DNA of 64,000 bases, from the NCBI RefSeq assembly GCF_028621715.1, contig NZ_CP117466.1, positions 563,001 to 627,000 of the forward strand, written 5' to 3'. Position 1 is the stretch's first letter. Every line of letters begins with the position of its first letter. Below the pieces are notes generated by a model. It searched no databases. It had not been told where the DNA came from and saw only the letters and a list, made by a program, of their open reading frames with translations. The translations under genes and the position numbers were made by a program. Shown here in pieces: positions 52,307-60,935 of the stretch. This DNA comes from Paracoccus marcusii. Its GTDB lineage: Bacteria > Pseudomonadota > Alphaproteobacteria > Rhodobacterales > Rhodobacteraceae.

Positions 52307-53188
52307 TCAGGGGACGTCCAGGCGGATCGGTAGCGTAAACGAATAGATCGGATCGGTCAGCGCTGCAGGAGCTGCGGGACAGCGGCCTGCGCGCTGTGCG
52401 GCGGTCAGCGCCGCCTGGTCCACATTCGGGCTTCCCGACGATCCGGCGATGCCAACACCCTGGATGGCACCGCTGCGCGAGACCGTCAGCGCCAGATTGA
52501 CCCGCCCCCCCTGACGAACGTTCCGGGGCAGCGTTGCGCGCCGCTGGATGCAGGCCCCGACCTGCGCGCCCCAAAGCGATGCCGCATCGGCCGCAGCCTG
52601 CCGTGAGGCCCCGCCGCCCTGGGCATTGCCCGCCGGGCGACTGGTCTCGGCCTGACCGCGCTGCCCGGCGGCCTGTGCCGCCTGCCGGCGTTGCGGTTCG
52701 GGCTGACGCTCTGCCGCCGGTTCCGGGTCGCGGCGGGGTTCGGGTTCGGGTTGCGGCTCGGGACGCCGCTGCGGGCGGGTCGAGCTGTCCAGAGCAAGCG
52801 CCGTCCGGACCGGAATGTCGGGGGGCGCGAACTGCTGGAAATCGGGCAGGTCCAGCGTCGCCGGGTCGATGGGTTCGACCACCTGATCGGGTTCGGGCTC
52901 GGCCTGGGGTTCGGGTTGCGGCTCCTCAGGCAAAGGCTCCTCCTCGGCCTCGACTTCGGGACGGGCGTCCAAGCCGGCGGCAGCCTCCGCGCCCTGGGGC
53001 ATGTCGGCGGCAGGCGGCATCGCGGGGGCAAGGTCGACGAAGACCGCATCGGGCAGGCCTGGCGGGGCGCCCGCATCCGCGCGCCCCATGATCCAGATCC
53101 CCGCCCCCACATGCGCCGCCAGCACCAGGACCGAGGCACCCGCCCACAGCCCCCCCTCGCCCAGCATGCGCAGGGCGCGACCGCTCAT
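52307..53188 (-). CDS. tonB: TonB-family energy transducer
   Basis: This 293-residue protein has one N-terminal helix (LWAGASVLVLAAHVGAGIWI). A long Pro/Glu-rich and then Arg/Pro/Gln-rich periplasmic span covers about residues 60-205, and a C-terminal TonB domain contains ATLPRNVRQGGRVNLALTVS, IQGVGIAGSSGSPNVDQAAL and DPIYSFTLPIRLDV. It passes proton-motive energy from ExbB-ExbD to outer-membrane receptors. The start overlaps exbD by ATGA. No receptor gene is present in the window. Confidence 0.9.
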   Translation of the reverse strand: MSGRALRMLGEGGLWAGASVLVLAAHVGAGIWIMGRADAGAPPGLPDAVFVDLAPAMPPAADMPQGAEAAAGLDARPEVEAEEEPLPEEPQPEPQAEPEPDQVVEPIDPATLDLPDFQQFAPPDIPVRTALALDSSTRPQRRPEPQPEPEPRRDPEPAAERQPEPQRRQAAQAAGQRGQAETSRPAGNAQGGGASRQAAADAASLWGAQVGACIQRRATLPRNVRQGGRVNLALTVSRSGAIQGVGIAGSSGSPNVDQAALTAAQRAGRCPAAPAALTDPIYSFTLPIRLDVP

Positions 53189-53646
53189 GGCGCGGCACCC
53201 GCGGCAGGCACGGCCGGGACCTCGGGCGGGGCCTGCACGGCGTCCAGCCCCACCAGGGCGATCTTCAGATAGCCGGTGTCGCGCAGCGTGTTCATCACCC
53301 CCATCAGGTCGCCATAGGCCACCGCACGGTCCGCGCGCAGGAAGATGCGCTGTTCGCGGTCGCCGCCTGTCGCCGCGGTCAGGGCCGCGGCCAGCGCGCC
53401 GGGGGCCACGTCGTCATCGCCCACGGCCAGGCTCAGATCGGGCCTGACGCTGACATAGACGGGCTGCTCGGGGCGTTCGGCCTGGGTCGCGTTCGACACC
53501 GGCAGATCGACGTTCACGTCGACGGTCGCCAGGGGCGCGGCCACCATGAAGATGATCAGCAGCACCAGCATCACGTCGATGAAAGGCGTGACGTTGATCT
53601 CGTGGTTGTCGGCCAGGTCGTCGGTGTCGCGGATGCCTCCGGCCAT
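53185..53646 (-). CDS. exbD: Biopolymer transport protein ExbD
   Basis: This 153-residue single-pass protein contains EINVTPFIDVMLVLLIIFMV near residue 16, in which the Asp of PFIDVMLVLL is the proton-carrying residue of ExbD/TolR. The periplasmic part has VYVSVRPDLSLAVGDDDV and IFLRADRAVAYGDLMGVMNT. It sits between exbB (three-base gap) and tonB (ATGA overlap). Confidence 0.95.
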   Translation of the reverse strand: MAGGIRDTDDLADNHEINVTPFIDVMLVLLIIFMVAAPLATVDVNVDLPVSNATQAERPEQPVYVSVRPDLSLAVGDDDVAPGALAAALTAATGGDREQRIFLRADRAVAYGDLMGVMNTLRDTGYLKIALVGLDAVQAPPEVPAVPAAGAAP

Positions 53647-53649
53647 GGC

Positions 53650-54684
53650 CTAGACCCCCGCCGCAGGGCCGCGGCCGCGAAAGTCCAGGTCGCGGCTGAC
53701 CATCTGCTGGACCCCCGCCGCGGCATGGCCCAGACGCATCCGGTAGCCGGTGACGGCGCGGGCAAAGACGTTGTAGATCACCACGGCGGGGATCGCCGCG
53801 ACCAGGCCGATGGCGGTGGCCAGCAGCGCCTCGGCGATGCCCGGCGCGACGACGGCCAGGTTGGTCGTCTGCGATTCGGAAATACCGATGAAGCTGTTCA
53901 TGATCCCCCAGACGGTGCCGAACAGACCCACGAAGGGCGCGGTCGACCCGATGGTGGCCAGCACCCCCGTGCCCCGCGCCATGCGGCGACCGGCGGCGAC
54001 CTCGATCCGGTCCAGCTGGGAGGCGACGCGCTCCTTGATGCCGTGATCGCCCGCCTGCGCCAGGGCCGGTTCGGACCGGCGGTATTCCTCGGCGGCAGAG
54101 CGGATCATGCGCGACACCGGATCGCCGCGGCGCCCGATCCCGGCCAGGGCGTCCGGCAGGGACGGCGCGGCCTGGATGCGCCGCGTGGCCGACGTGACCC
54201 GGCGCGAGGCGGCCCACAGCTCGATCAGCTTCACCAGAAGGATCGTCCAGGTGATGACCGACGCCACCGCCAGCCCGATCATGACCCCCTTCACGACCCA
54301 GTCCGCGGCCAGGAACATGCCCATCGGCGACAGGTCATGCGGCAGGCCGGGGTCGCGTTCGGCCACGACCGGCACCGGTTGCGCCGCATCGGCAGGGTCA
54401 GCAGGGGTCGCGGTCTGGCCCGGCGCGGCAGGTTGCGTCGGAAACGGGGCTTGCAAACCCGCTGCAGCGTCATCCGGGGTCGCGGCGTTGGGGACGGCCG
54501 CGGCGTCGGGCGCAGCCGCCGGTGCGGCCGCGTCGGCGGCGGGTTGCGGGGCGGCAGGAACTGCAGCCTCTGGCTGGCTCTGGGTTGTCGGCACGTCCTG
54601 GGCCAGGCCTGCACCGGCCAGCGTCGCGGCGACCAGAAGTGCGGCAAGCCCCGCGCGAAGCGGCTGTCTGGGCAGATGGGTCAT
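53650..54684 (-). CDS. exbB: Biopolymer transport protein ExbB with long N-terminal extension
   Basis: This 344-residue member of the MotA/TolQ/ExbB family has a signal-like N-terminus (AGLAALLVAATLAGAGLAQ), then about 85 Ala/Pro-rich residues. The three-helix core begins at WVVKGVMIGLAVASVITWTI near residue 128. LATIGSTAPFVGLFGTVWGI near residue 242 and ALLATAIGLVAAIPAVVIYN are the ExbB signature helices. The extended periplasmic N-terminus is typical of the long alphaproteobacterial ExbB. AAGGAC precedes ATG 54684. Confidence 0.94.
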   Translation of the reverse strand: MTHLPRQPLRAGLAALLVAATLAGAGLAQDVPTTQSQPEAAVPAAPQPAADAAAPAAAPDAAAVPNAATPDDAAAGLQAPFPTQPAAPGQTATPADPADAAQPVPVVAERDPGLPHDLSPMGMFLAADWVVKGVMIGLAVASVITWTILLVKLIELWAASRRVTSATRRIQAAPSLPDALAGIGRRGDPVSRMIRSAAEEYRRSEPALAQAGDHGIKERVASQLDRIEVAAGRRMARGTGVLATIGSTAPFVGLFGTVWGIMNSFIGISESQTTNLAVVAPGIAEALLATAIGLVAAIPAVVIYNVFARAVTGYRMRLGHAAAGVQQMVSRDLDFRGRGPAAGV

Positions 54685-54842
54685 GGCGGTCCTTGCATCC
54701 AGTTGGTGTCGGGCAGGCGGGCGCGAAAGGGCGTCGGGCCTGCGGCGGTCCGGGGGGTTATCGGCCCACCAAGCAAAACTGTCAACTATTGGAAACGCGG
54801 TGATGCCTTGTGCCGCCGATGCGGCGGGGCCACAGTCGCGCC

Positions 54843-55451
54843 ATGACATCACCCCCCCGCATCCCCGCCCTGATCCTTGCCGGAGGCCGCGCGACCCGCA
54901 TGGGCGGCGGTGACAAGCCCCTGATGGCGCTGGCCGGGCGGCCGATGCTGGCGCATGTGCTGGACCGCCTGCGCCCGCAGGCCGGGCCGCTGGCGCTGAA
55001 CGCCAACGGCGATCCGGCGCGCTTTGCCCGGTTCGGTCTGCCCGTGCTGCCCGACAGTCTGCCCGACCGCCCCGGGCCGTTGGCGGGGGTGCTGGTGGCG
55101 ATGGATTGGGCGCGGGACCTGGGGGCCGCACATGTGCTGACCGTGCCGGGCGATTCTCCCTTTCTGCCACCGGACCTGGTGGCGCGGCTGTGGGCGGCGC
55201 GGGGGCCCATGGGGCTTGCGCTGGCGGCGGGCGACGATCCGCAGGGGCCGCGCGATCATCCGACCTTCGGGCTGTGGCCCGTGGCGCTGCGCGACGATCT
55301 GGCCGCGACGCTGGCCGCGGATCAGCGCCGCGTCCGCCGCTTTGCCGAACGCCATCAGCCGGGGCGTGCGGTCTGGCCGGACGCGGTCTTTGCCAACATC
55401 AACACCCCCGCCGACCTGGCCCGGGCCGAGGCGCGTCTTGCCGCGCTTTGA
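54843..55451 (+). CDS. mobA: Molybdenum cofactor guanylyltransferase MobA
   Basis: MobA transfers GMP from GTP to molybdopterin, making the dinucleotide cofactor for DMSO-reductase-type enzymes. The 202 residues begin with the nucleotide loop PALILAGGRATRMGGGDKPL, then RPMLAHVLDRLRPQ, GPLAGVLVAMDWA, VLTVPGDSPFLPPDL (metal-binding Asp) and VFANINTPADLARAE. ATG 54843 begins MTSPPRIPAL; the frame opens 33 bases earlier. The next gene starts inside its end. Confidence 0.93.
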   Translation: MTSPPRIPALILAGGRATRMGGGDKPLMALAGRPMLAHVLDRLRPQAGPLALNANGDPARFARFGLPVLPDSLPDRPGPLAGVLVAMDWARDLGAAHVLTVPGDSPFLPPDLVARLWAARGPMGLALAAGDDPQGPRDHPTFGLWPVALRDDLAATLAADQRRVRRFAERHQPGRAVWPDAVFANINTPADLARAEARLAAL

Positions 55452-56295
55452 CCGGATCGTGGTCCTGGACTGGTCGGCGGCGGGACGCCCGACACGAGGG
55501 GCCGATTCGATCTGGATCGGCGACGACCGCGGCCTGCTGGCCAACCCGCCGACCCGGATGGAGGCCCACCACCTGCTGCAGGGATTGGCCGAACCGGGAA
55601 CCCGGCTGTTGATCGGGGCGGATTTCGCCTTTGGCCATCCGTCGGGGCTGGCGCGCCAGATCACCGGGCGGGCCGATGCGCTGGCGCTGTGGGACCACCT
55701 GGACGCGCAGCACAGCGACGACGCGCGCAACTGCAGCAACTATCGTGATGTGGCGGCGGGGCTGAACCGGGCGCTGGATGCGCCGGTCTTCTGGGGGGAC
55801 GGGCGGCGGCTGCCCACGCCGGACCTGCCGCGGCTGAGGCCCCCGCCCCATCCCGACCTGAAACCGCACCGCGTGACGGAAACCCCGGCTCCCGGAGGCC
55901 CGCGCCCAAAATCGCCCTTTCAACTGGCCGGCGCGGGTGCGGTCGGCGCGCAGAGCCTGACGGGCATCCCCTGGCTGAACCGCCTGCGCCAGCGGGCGGG
56001 CACGGCGGTCTGGCCGTTCCAGCCATGGCAGGACGCGGAACTGGTGCTGGCCGAGGTCTATCCCTCGATGCTGGGGCGGCTGGATGTTGCGGGCTGGCCC
56101 TGCCTGGATGCGGCACAGGTGGGGCTGCTGGCCCGCACCTTGCGCGCGCTGGACGACCGCGACGCGCTGATGCCGATGCTGGCCCCCGACCCCCGCATCA
56201 CCGATCTGGCGGCCGAGGGGCAGATCCTGGGGTTCGGCCATGACGCGGCCCTGCGCGCGGCGATGCCCCGGACGGGCGACGGGCCGATGCCCTAG
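55438..56295 (+). CDS. Conserved protein linked to mobA, unknown function
   Basis: This 285-residue soluble protein starts with a TTG codon inside the mobA stop region, with GAGG six bases before it (GTG 55459 is an alternative). VVLDWSAAGRPTRGADSIWI at the N-terminus and LLIGADFAFGHPSGLARQIT near residue 55 place acidic residues as in RNase-H-like DUF429 proteins. NCSNYRDVAAGLNRAL and AELVLAEVYPSMLG follow. Rhodobacterial homologues carry the label molybdopterin-guanine dinucleotide synthesis through this neighbourhood only. I assign no activity. The stop shares CTAG with the convergent LacI gene. Confidence 0.8.
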   Translation: MPRFDRIVVLDWSAAGRPTRGADSIWIGDDRGLLANPPTRMEAHHLLQGLAEPGTRLLIGADFAFGHPSGLARQITGRADALALWDHLDAQHSDDARNCSNYRDVAAGLNRALDAPVFWGDGRRLPTPDLPRLRPPPHPDLKPHRVTETPAPGGPRPKSPFQLAGAGAVGAQSLTGIPWLNRLRQRAGTAVWPFQPWQDAELVLAEVYPSMLGRLDVAGWPCLDAAQVGLLARTLRALDDRDALMPMLAPDPRITDLAAEGQILGFGHDAALRAAMPRTGDGPMP

Positions 56296-57314
56296 GCCGG
56301 CGGCGCGGTGGACCGGCCGACGACCAGTTCGGCCTCCAGCAGCTCCTGCACCGGATCACCGGGACCGCCGGTGATCCGGTCGATCAGCAGTGCCGCACAG
56401 CGCGCCCCTGCCACCCGCACCGGCGACCGCATGGCGCTGAACACCGGCACCGCATCGCGGTTCGCGTAATAGGATAGGTCGTCATCGAAGGTCAGCACCG
56501 ACACGTCGCGGCCCAGGACCAGCCCCCGCTCTTCGATCGCCTGGCGCACGCCGGTTGCGATCATCGTGGCCGCGCACAGGAACGCGGTCGGCGCCTCGGG
56601 GCCCGCCAGCAGCGCGCGGGCCTGGGCATAGCCATAGGCGGCCGTCATCTCTCCGGTGGTCATCAGCGCGGGCCGCGGCGCATGGCCCGCATCGCGCAGC
56701 GCGCGCAGGTATCCGTCGCGGCGGCGGCGCGCGAAATCCAGCCGTTCGTCCCCGTTCAGCAGCGCGATGCGCAGATGACCAAGCTGCAGCAGGAACCCCG
56801 TCCCGCGTTCAAAGGCTCGCAGGTTGTTCACGTCCACCCAGCTGTAGGGACCGTCATGCCCGGTCACCCGCCCATGCACGACATAAGGCAGTCCGATCCG
56901 ATCCAGCAGCGCGGGGCGCGGGTCGTCATGGCGCGGGAACTGCACGATCACGCCCCCGATCAGACCTTTGGACGACAGCGCGCGATAGGCGTCGGGCTGA
57001 TCCTCCTCGGGGACGACGGTCAGGTTGATTTCGAACCGGCGGCGGGCGCATTCCTCGCCGACCCCGGCCAGGAAATCGGCATAGATCGGGTTCACGATCT
57101 CGTTCCGGCCGCCGATGGGGATCACGCAGCCGATGGTGCTGGCATGGCCCATCGCCAGAAAGCGCGCATGGGCGTTGGGCTGATAGCCGTGCTGGCGGGC
57201 GGCGGCGACAAGGCGGGCGCGGGTCGCCTCGTTCACCTCGGGGTGGCCGTTCAGGGCACGGCTGACCGTGGTCGCGGACATGCCCACCAGCTTGGCGAAA
57301 TCCTTGAGCTTCAT
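56292..57314 (-). CDS. LacI-family transcriptional regulator
   Basis: This 340-residue repressor has an N-terminal helix-turn-helix LKDFAKLVGMSATTVSRALN and hinge RARLVAAARQHGYQPNAHAR. A periplasmic-binding-protein-like sensor domain runs from about residue 60, with STIGCVIPIGG, GLIGGVIVQFPRHDDP, AALLNGDERLDFA-type sequence (IALLNGDERLDFARRRRDG) and SVLTFDDDLSYYANRD. The ligand is probably a sugar. No sugar-uptake or catabolic genes flank it, so its target is elsewhere or is the divergent TspO-like gene. ATG 57314 is chosen; GTG 57323 is possible. Confidence 0.9.
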   Translation of the reverse strand: MKLKDFAKLVGMSATTVSRALNGHPEVNEATRARLVAAARQHGYQPNAHARFLAMGHASTIGCVIPIGGRNEIVNPIYADFLAGVGEECARRRFEINLTVVPEEDQPDAYRALSSKGLIGGVIVQFPRHDDPRPALLDRIGLPYVVHGRVTGHDGPYSWVDVNNLRAFERGTGFLLQLGHLRIALLNGDERLDFARRRRDGYLRALRDAGHAPRPALMTTGEMTAAYGYAQARALLAGPEAPTAFLCAATMIATGVRQAIEERGLVLGRDVSVLTFDDDLSYYANRDAVPVFSAMRSPVRVAGARCAALLIDRITGGPGDPVQELLEAELVVGRSTAPPA

Positions 57315-57479
57315 CGTCTGCACGGGCCATCGGGCTGCGGCGCGGTGTCGCGCCGGGATGCGGGGGCCCTATCCATGGCGCGAACGCGCGCCCATGGCAA
57401 CCGCCGCGCCACCCTGCACGTTGACAAACGCGCACAACGCGCCAACCTGCACCCCGCGCCCCAGCAGAAAGCCCTGCCC

Positions 57480-58181
57480 ATGCCGAACCGCACCCTTGCC
57501 CTTCTGGTCCTGCTGGCGGCGGTGGGCTTTGCCGTTTCTCCGCTGCTGTTCCCGGGCTTTGCGGGCTACGATCCCGACCGCTTTCCGATTCCCCAGCCCG
57601 ACCCGCCGATCCAGCCCGCGGGCTGGGCCTTCTCGATCTGGGGACTGATCTATCTGTGGCTGATCGCCGGCGCCGCCTTCGGCCTGTGGCGCCGTGCCGA
57701 CGACGAGGGCTGGCTGCCGCTGCGGGCGCCGCTGCTGGTCAGCCTGGTCATCGGGTTCTTCTGGTTGCCGGTAGCGCAGCGCCTGCCGGGGCTGGCCACG
57801 CTGATGATCATCGCGATGCTGGTCAGCGCCATCGTCGCGATGATCTGGGCCGGTCGCCGCGACCGCTGGCTGGAGGGGCGGCCCATCGCGCTTTACGCGG
57901 GCTGGTTGACGGCGGCGTCGGGCGTGTCGGTGGGGATCTGGCTGGGCGGTCACGGCTGGCTGTCGGCCCAGACCGCCGCGATCCTATGCCTGATCGCGGT
58001 CAGCGCGCTGGCGCTGGCGGTCCAGTCACTGCGTCCGCGCGAATGGGCCTATTCCGCGGCCGTGATCTGGGCGCTGGCCGGGATCGTCGTCGCCAACTGG
58101 GGCGCCGGAAACTGGCCCGTGATCCTGATCGCGACCCTTGGCGCCGCCGCGCTGGCGGGTCGCCTTGCCACCGCCCGATGA
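57480..58181 (+). CDS. TspO/MBR-related tryptophan-rich membrane protein
   Basis: This 233-residue membrane protein has about six helices. The phrase PIQPAGWAFSIWGLIYLWLI near residue 40 is the hallmark of the TspO/MBR-related families, and further Trp-rich helices include IGFFWLPVAQRLPG, WLTAASGVSVGIWLGG and AAVIWALAGIVVANWGAGNW. True TspO proteins have five helices and about 160 residues, so this is a larger relative. In Rhodobacter TspO modulates pigment gene expression, but the role here is open. It is divergent from the LacI gene. Confidence 0.75.
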   Translation: MPNRTLALLVLLAAVGFAVSPLLFPGFAGYDPDRFPIPQPDPPIQPAGWAFSIWGLIYLWLIAGAAFGLWRRADDEGWLPLRAPLLVSLVIGFFWLPVAQRLPGLATLMIIAMLVSAIVAMIWAGRRDRWLEGRPIALYAGWLTAASGVSVGIWLGGHGWLSAQTAAILCLIAVSALALAVQSLRPREWAYSAAVIWALAGIVVANWGAGNWPVILIATLGAAALAGRLATAR

Positions 58182-58208
58182 GTTGACCCGCACCCAAGGA
58201 GAAAGCCC

Positions 58209-58745
58209 ATGAGACGCCGCCTTTTCCTGTCCCTTGCCACCGCCCTGCCCGCCCTGGGCCTGACCCGCGCGCGGGCAGAGGACGTGCCGCATTTCACCTT
58301 TCCGTCCGTCGACGGGGGCAGCTATGACACCGCGCAGTGGCGCGGCAGCCCGGTTCTGGTCGTCAACACCGCGTCGATGTGCGGCTTTGCGGGCCAGCTG
58401 GCCGACATGCAGGCGCTGCACGATGCCTATGCCCCACGCGGTCTGGTGGTGCTGGCCGTGCCGTCGGACGATTTCAACCAAGAACTGGCCAGCGGGGCCG
58501 AGGCCAAGGAATATTGCGAGCTGCAATACGGCCTGACCCTGCCGATGACCGACATCCTGCACGTGGCCAAGGGGGACGTGCACCCGTTCTATGCCTGGGC
58601 GCGGGCCCAGACGGGGTTCGTGCCGCAGTGGAACTTCAACAAGGTGCTGCTGGACCCGCAGGGCCGCATCGCGGGCACCTGGGGGTCGTTCGTCAAGCCG
58701 GGCGGGCGTCAGATCATGGGCGCCGCGTCGCCCTATCTGACCTGA
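58209..58745 (+). CDS. Exported glutathione peroxidase-family protein
   Basis: The 178-residue precursor has a signal peptide MRRRLFLSLATALPALGL cleaved near ARA-E. The mature domain is a thioredoxin-fold peroxidase: VLVVNTASMCGFAGQLADMQ near residue 50 with the peroxidatic Cys, LAVPSDDFNQEL (Gln) and VPQWNFNKVLLDPQGRI (Trp and Asn), completing the tetrad. Periplasmic location is unusual for bacterial GPx, which are mostly cytosolic, and thioredoxin-like reductants would be needed there. AAGGAGAAA precedes the ATG. Its stop TGA abuts the stop of the convergent SDR (TGATCA). Confidence 0.9.
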   Translation: MRRRLFLSLATALPALGLTRARAEDVPHFTFPSVDGGSYDTAQWRGSPVLVVNTASMCGFAGQLADMQALHDAYAPRGLVVLAVPSDDFNQELASGAEAKEYCELQYGLTLPMTDILHVAKGDVHPFYAWARAQTGFVPQWNFNKVLLDPQGRIAGTWGSFVKPGGRQIMGAASPYLT

Positions 58746-59414
58746 TCACCACGGCACCCGCGCGCCCTTCCAGTCCCAGAAGCTGCCGGTATCGTCGGTC
58801 GTCAGCCCGTCGATCACCGCCAGCAACGCCTCGGCGCTGCGGTCGGGGGTGATGGTTGGATAGCGGGAGGCGTATTTCGCGGTCAGCGGCGTCTCGACCG
58901 TGCCCGGATGCAGTGCAACCAGGATCGCGTGACGGTTCCGGCGGCGGTATTCGATGGATGCGGTGCGGATGATCTGGTTCTGCGCCGCCTTGGCTGCGCG
59001 ATAGCCGATCCAGCCGCCCAGATCGTTATCGCCGATCGAGCCCACGCGCGCCGACAGCGACGCGAACACCGCCCGCCGGTCCCGCGCCAGCAGCGGACCA
59101 AAGGCCTGGATCGCCAGCGCGACCCCGGTGGCGTTCAGCGCGAACTGTCGTGCCATGGCGTCCGCATCGACCGCGTCCAGCGACTTTTCCGGCTGGTTCC
59201 CGTCGATGACCAGCGCGCCCGTCGTGTTCACGATCAGGTCAAAGGACTGCCCCGCCAGCCGCGCGGCGTGTTCCGCGACCGTTCCGGGCCGTGTCAGGTC
59301 CATCCCGTCGGCTGATCGCGACAGGCCCGTGACCTGCGCCCCCTGCGCCTCCAACCGCGCGGACAGCGCCCGCCCGATGCCGCCCGTCGCCCCCAGGATC
59401 AGCGCGCGCGTCAC
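58746..59414 (-). CDS. SDR-family NAD(P)-dependent oxidoreductase
   Basis: This 222-residue short-chain dehydrogenase resembles the C-factor/CsgA group: ALILGATGGIGRALSARLEA at the N-terminus, VNTTGALVIDGNQPEKSL, FASLSARVGSIGDNDLGGWI with the catalytic Ser, GYRAAKAAQNQIIRTASIEY with Tyr/Lys, and LHPGTVETPLTAKY. The GTG start overlaps the photolyase stop (GTGA), a linkage often seen for photolyases in Rhodobacteraceae. Substrate unknown. Confidence 0.88.
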   Translation of the reverse strand: MTRALILGATGGIGRALSARLEAQGAQVTGLSRSADGMDLTRPGTVAEHAARLAGQSFDLIVNTTGALVIDGNQPEKSLDAVDADAMARQFALNATGVALAIQAFGPLLARDRRAVFASLSARVGSIGDNDLGGWIGYRAAKAAQNQIIRTASIEYRRRNRHAILVALHPGTVETPLTAKYASRYPTITPDRSAEALLAVIDGLTTDDTGSFWDWKGARVPW

Positions 59415-60787
59415 GATTTCACCTCCTCATAGGCCGTCAGGGCGCGGGCACGGCCCTCGGCCAGCGAGATCCGCGGCATGGCACGTTTCGTCAGGTCCAG
59501 ATCCCAGGCCCGCGGAATGGCCGCCGCGAATTCCCGCGCGCCGGGCGCGTCGGGGCGCATCCAGTGGTCCTGGTACTGGTTCTTGCCGTCGAACTTCTCG
59601 GCCTGCGTCTCCGGATTGAAGATCCGGAAATAGGGCGAGGCATCCGGCCCGCAGCCCGCCACCCATTGCCAGTTCATGGCGTTCGACGCCGCGTCCCAAT
59701 CGGCCAGGCAATGTTCGAACCACGCAAGCCCCACGCGCCAGTCGGTCAGCAGATGTTTCGTCAGATAGCTGGCGGTGATCATCCGCACGCGGTTGTGCAT
59801 CCGCCCCGTGACGTACAGCTCTCTCATCCCGGCATCGACGATGGGCACGCCGGTGCGGCCCCGCCGCCAGGCCTCGGCGTCGTCATTGTCGGCGCGCCAG
59901 GGAAAGTCGTTCCACTCCTTGCGCCAGCAGCTGCGGTCCATGTCGGGCGTCTCGAACATCAGCTCGCGCGCGAACTCGCGCCAGCAGACCTCGGACAGGA
60001 ACGGCTCGATCCCCGGAATGCCCTGCTCGAACTCTCCGCGGCAGCGCGACCAGATGCGCCGGGCGCTGATCTCTCCGACGGCCAGCGCATCGGACAGGCC
60101 CGACGTGGCTTGGGGACGCCAGGGATGGTTGCGGTCCTGCTTGTAGCCTGCGACGTCGCCCGACATGAACTCCTCCAGCCGGGCATGGGCCTCCTCCTCT
60201 CCGGCGCGGACATGGGCGGCCATGACATCCCAGCCCCGGTCCATCGCAGCGCGGGCCTCGGGCCAGTCGGTGCCGTCGCTGTCGGGCCAGGCATCGGGTG
60301 CGGACAGCGACGGTGGCGCCAGGGGCGGCGCGATGTCCACCTGGCGCACCGCCTTCCAGAACGGAGAGAAGACCTTGTAGACCCCGCCCGACCCGGTCAG
60401 CACCGACCCCCGCGGCACCAGATCGGCCAGGTCGTGCAGATGCAGCCGCGCCCCGCCGCGTTCCACCACCTCTGCCAGCCCGTCGTCTGAGGCGAAGGGA
60501 AACCCCACCGTCGTGTGCACCGCATCGGCCCCGGTTTCCTGCAGGACCTGTTCCAGCACCTTGGCCGGATCACCCCGCCGCACGATCAGCCGGCTGCCGA
60601 TCTTGCGCAGCGCGTGGTCCAGCGGCCCCAGCGCCATCGCCTGGCGCTGCGCGCTGGCGGGCCGGTCGCTTGCCTCGCGCGGGTCCAGGATCACCAGCGG
60701 GATCACCGCGCCCGCGGCGGCGGCCGCGACCAGCGCCGGGTGGTCGTCCAGCCGCAGAACCCGCCTGAACCAACAGATGACCGTCAT
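59411..60787 (-). CDS. phrB: Deoxyribodipyrimidine photolyase/cryptochrome family
   Basis: This 458-residue flavoprotein would repair cyclobutane pyrimidine dimers in blue light. The N-terminal antenna domain begins MTVICWFRRVLRLDDHPALV. The FAD-binding domain contains FLSEVCWREFARELMFETPD near residue 270, WRRGRTGVPIVDAGMRELYV, TGRMHNRVRMITASYLTKHL, and DAASNAMNWQWVAGCGPDAS followed by YFRIFNP. All contacts expected of class I CPD photolyases are present. AAGGGAGAA precedes ATG 60787. It is cotranscribed with the SDR downstream and divergent from cobA. Confidence 0.93.
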   Translation of the reverse strand: MTVICWFRRVLRLDDHPALVAAAAAGAVIPLVILDPREASDRPASAQRQAMALGPLDHALRKIGSRLIVRRGDPAKVLEQVLQETGADAVHTTVGFPFASDDGLAEVVERGGARLHLHDLADLVPRGSVLTGSGGVYKVFSPFWKAVRQVDIAPPLAPPSLSAPDAWPDSDGTDWPEARAAMDRGWDVMAAHVRAGEEEAHARLEEFMSGDVAGYKQDRNHPWRPQATSGLSDALAVGEISARRIWSRCRGEFEQGIPGIEPFLSEVCWREFARELMFETPDMDRSCWRKEWNDFPWRADNDDAEAWRRGRTGVPIVDAGMRELYVTGRMHNRVRMITASYLTKHLLTDWRVGLAWFEHCLADWDAASNAMNWQWVAGCGPDASPYFRIFNPETQAEKFDGKNQYQDHWMRPDAPGAREFAAAIPRAWDLDLTKRAMPRISLAEGRARALTAYEEVKS

Positions 60788-60874
60788 CGCATTCTCCCTT
60801 GATGCCCGGATGATCACGCGCCAGCGGCGATATGGTTTCATCGCCCGTGCCGCGGGCAAAGAAAACGCGCGGCA

Positions 60875-60902
60875 TTGTCACACCGGGCCGGGGTGGTATA
60901 GC
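60875..60902 (+). promoter_or_regulatory. Candidate sigma-70-type promoter of cobA
   Basis: TTGTCA (60875-60880), a 16-base spacer and TATAGC (60897-60902) match a housekeeping promoter at nine of twelve positions and point at the TTG start 34 bases downstream. It lies in the divergent gap between the photolyase gene and cobA. Confidence 0.5.
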
Positions 60903-60935
60903 TGAAACCCCGCCCGCCCATAAGGCCCACAGCCC

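Noticed and set aside
49437-52574. 1045-codon open frame on the minus strand
   Set aside because: It is opposite the siderophore permease and ATPase genes, which have clear family motifs; its own translation has none.
57421-57450. Perfect TTGACA upstream of the TspO-like gene as promoter
   Set aside because: No acceptable -10 occurs 16-18 bases downstream, where the sequence is GC-rich.
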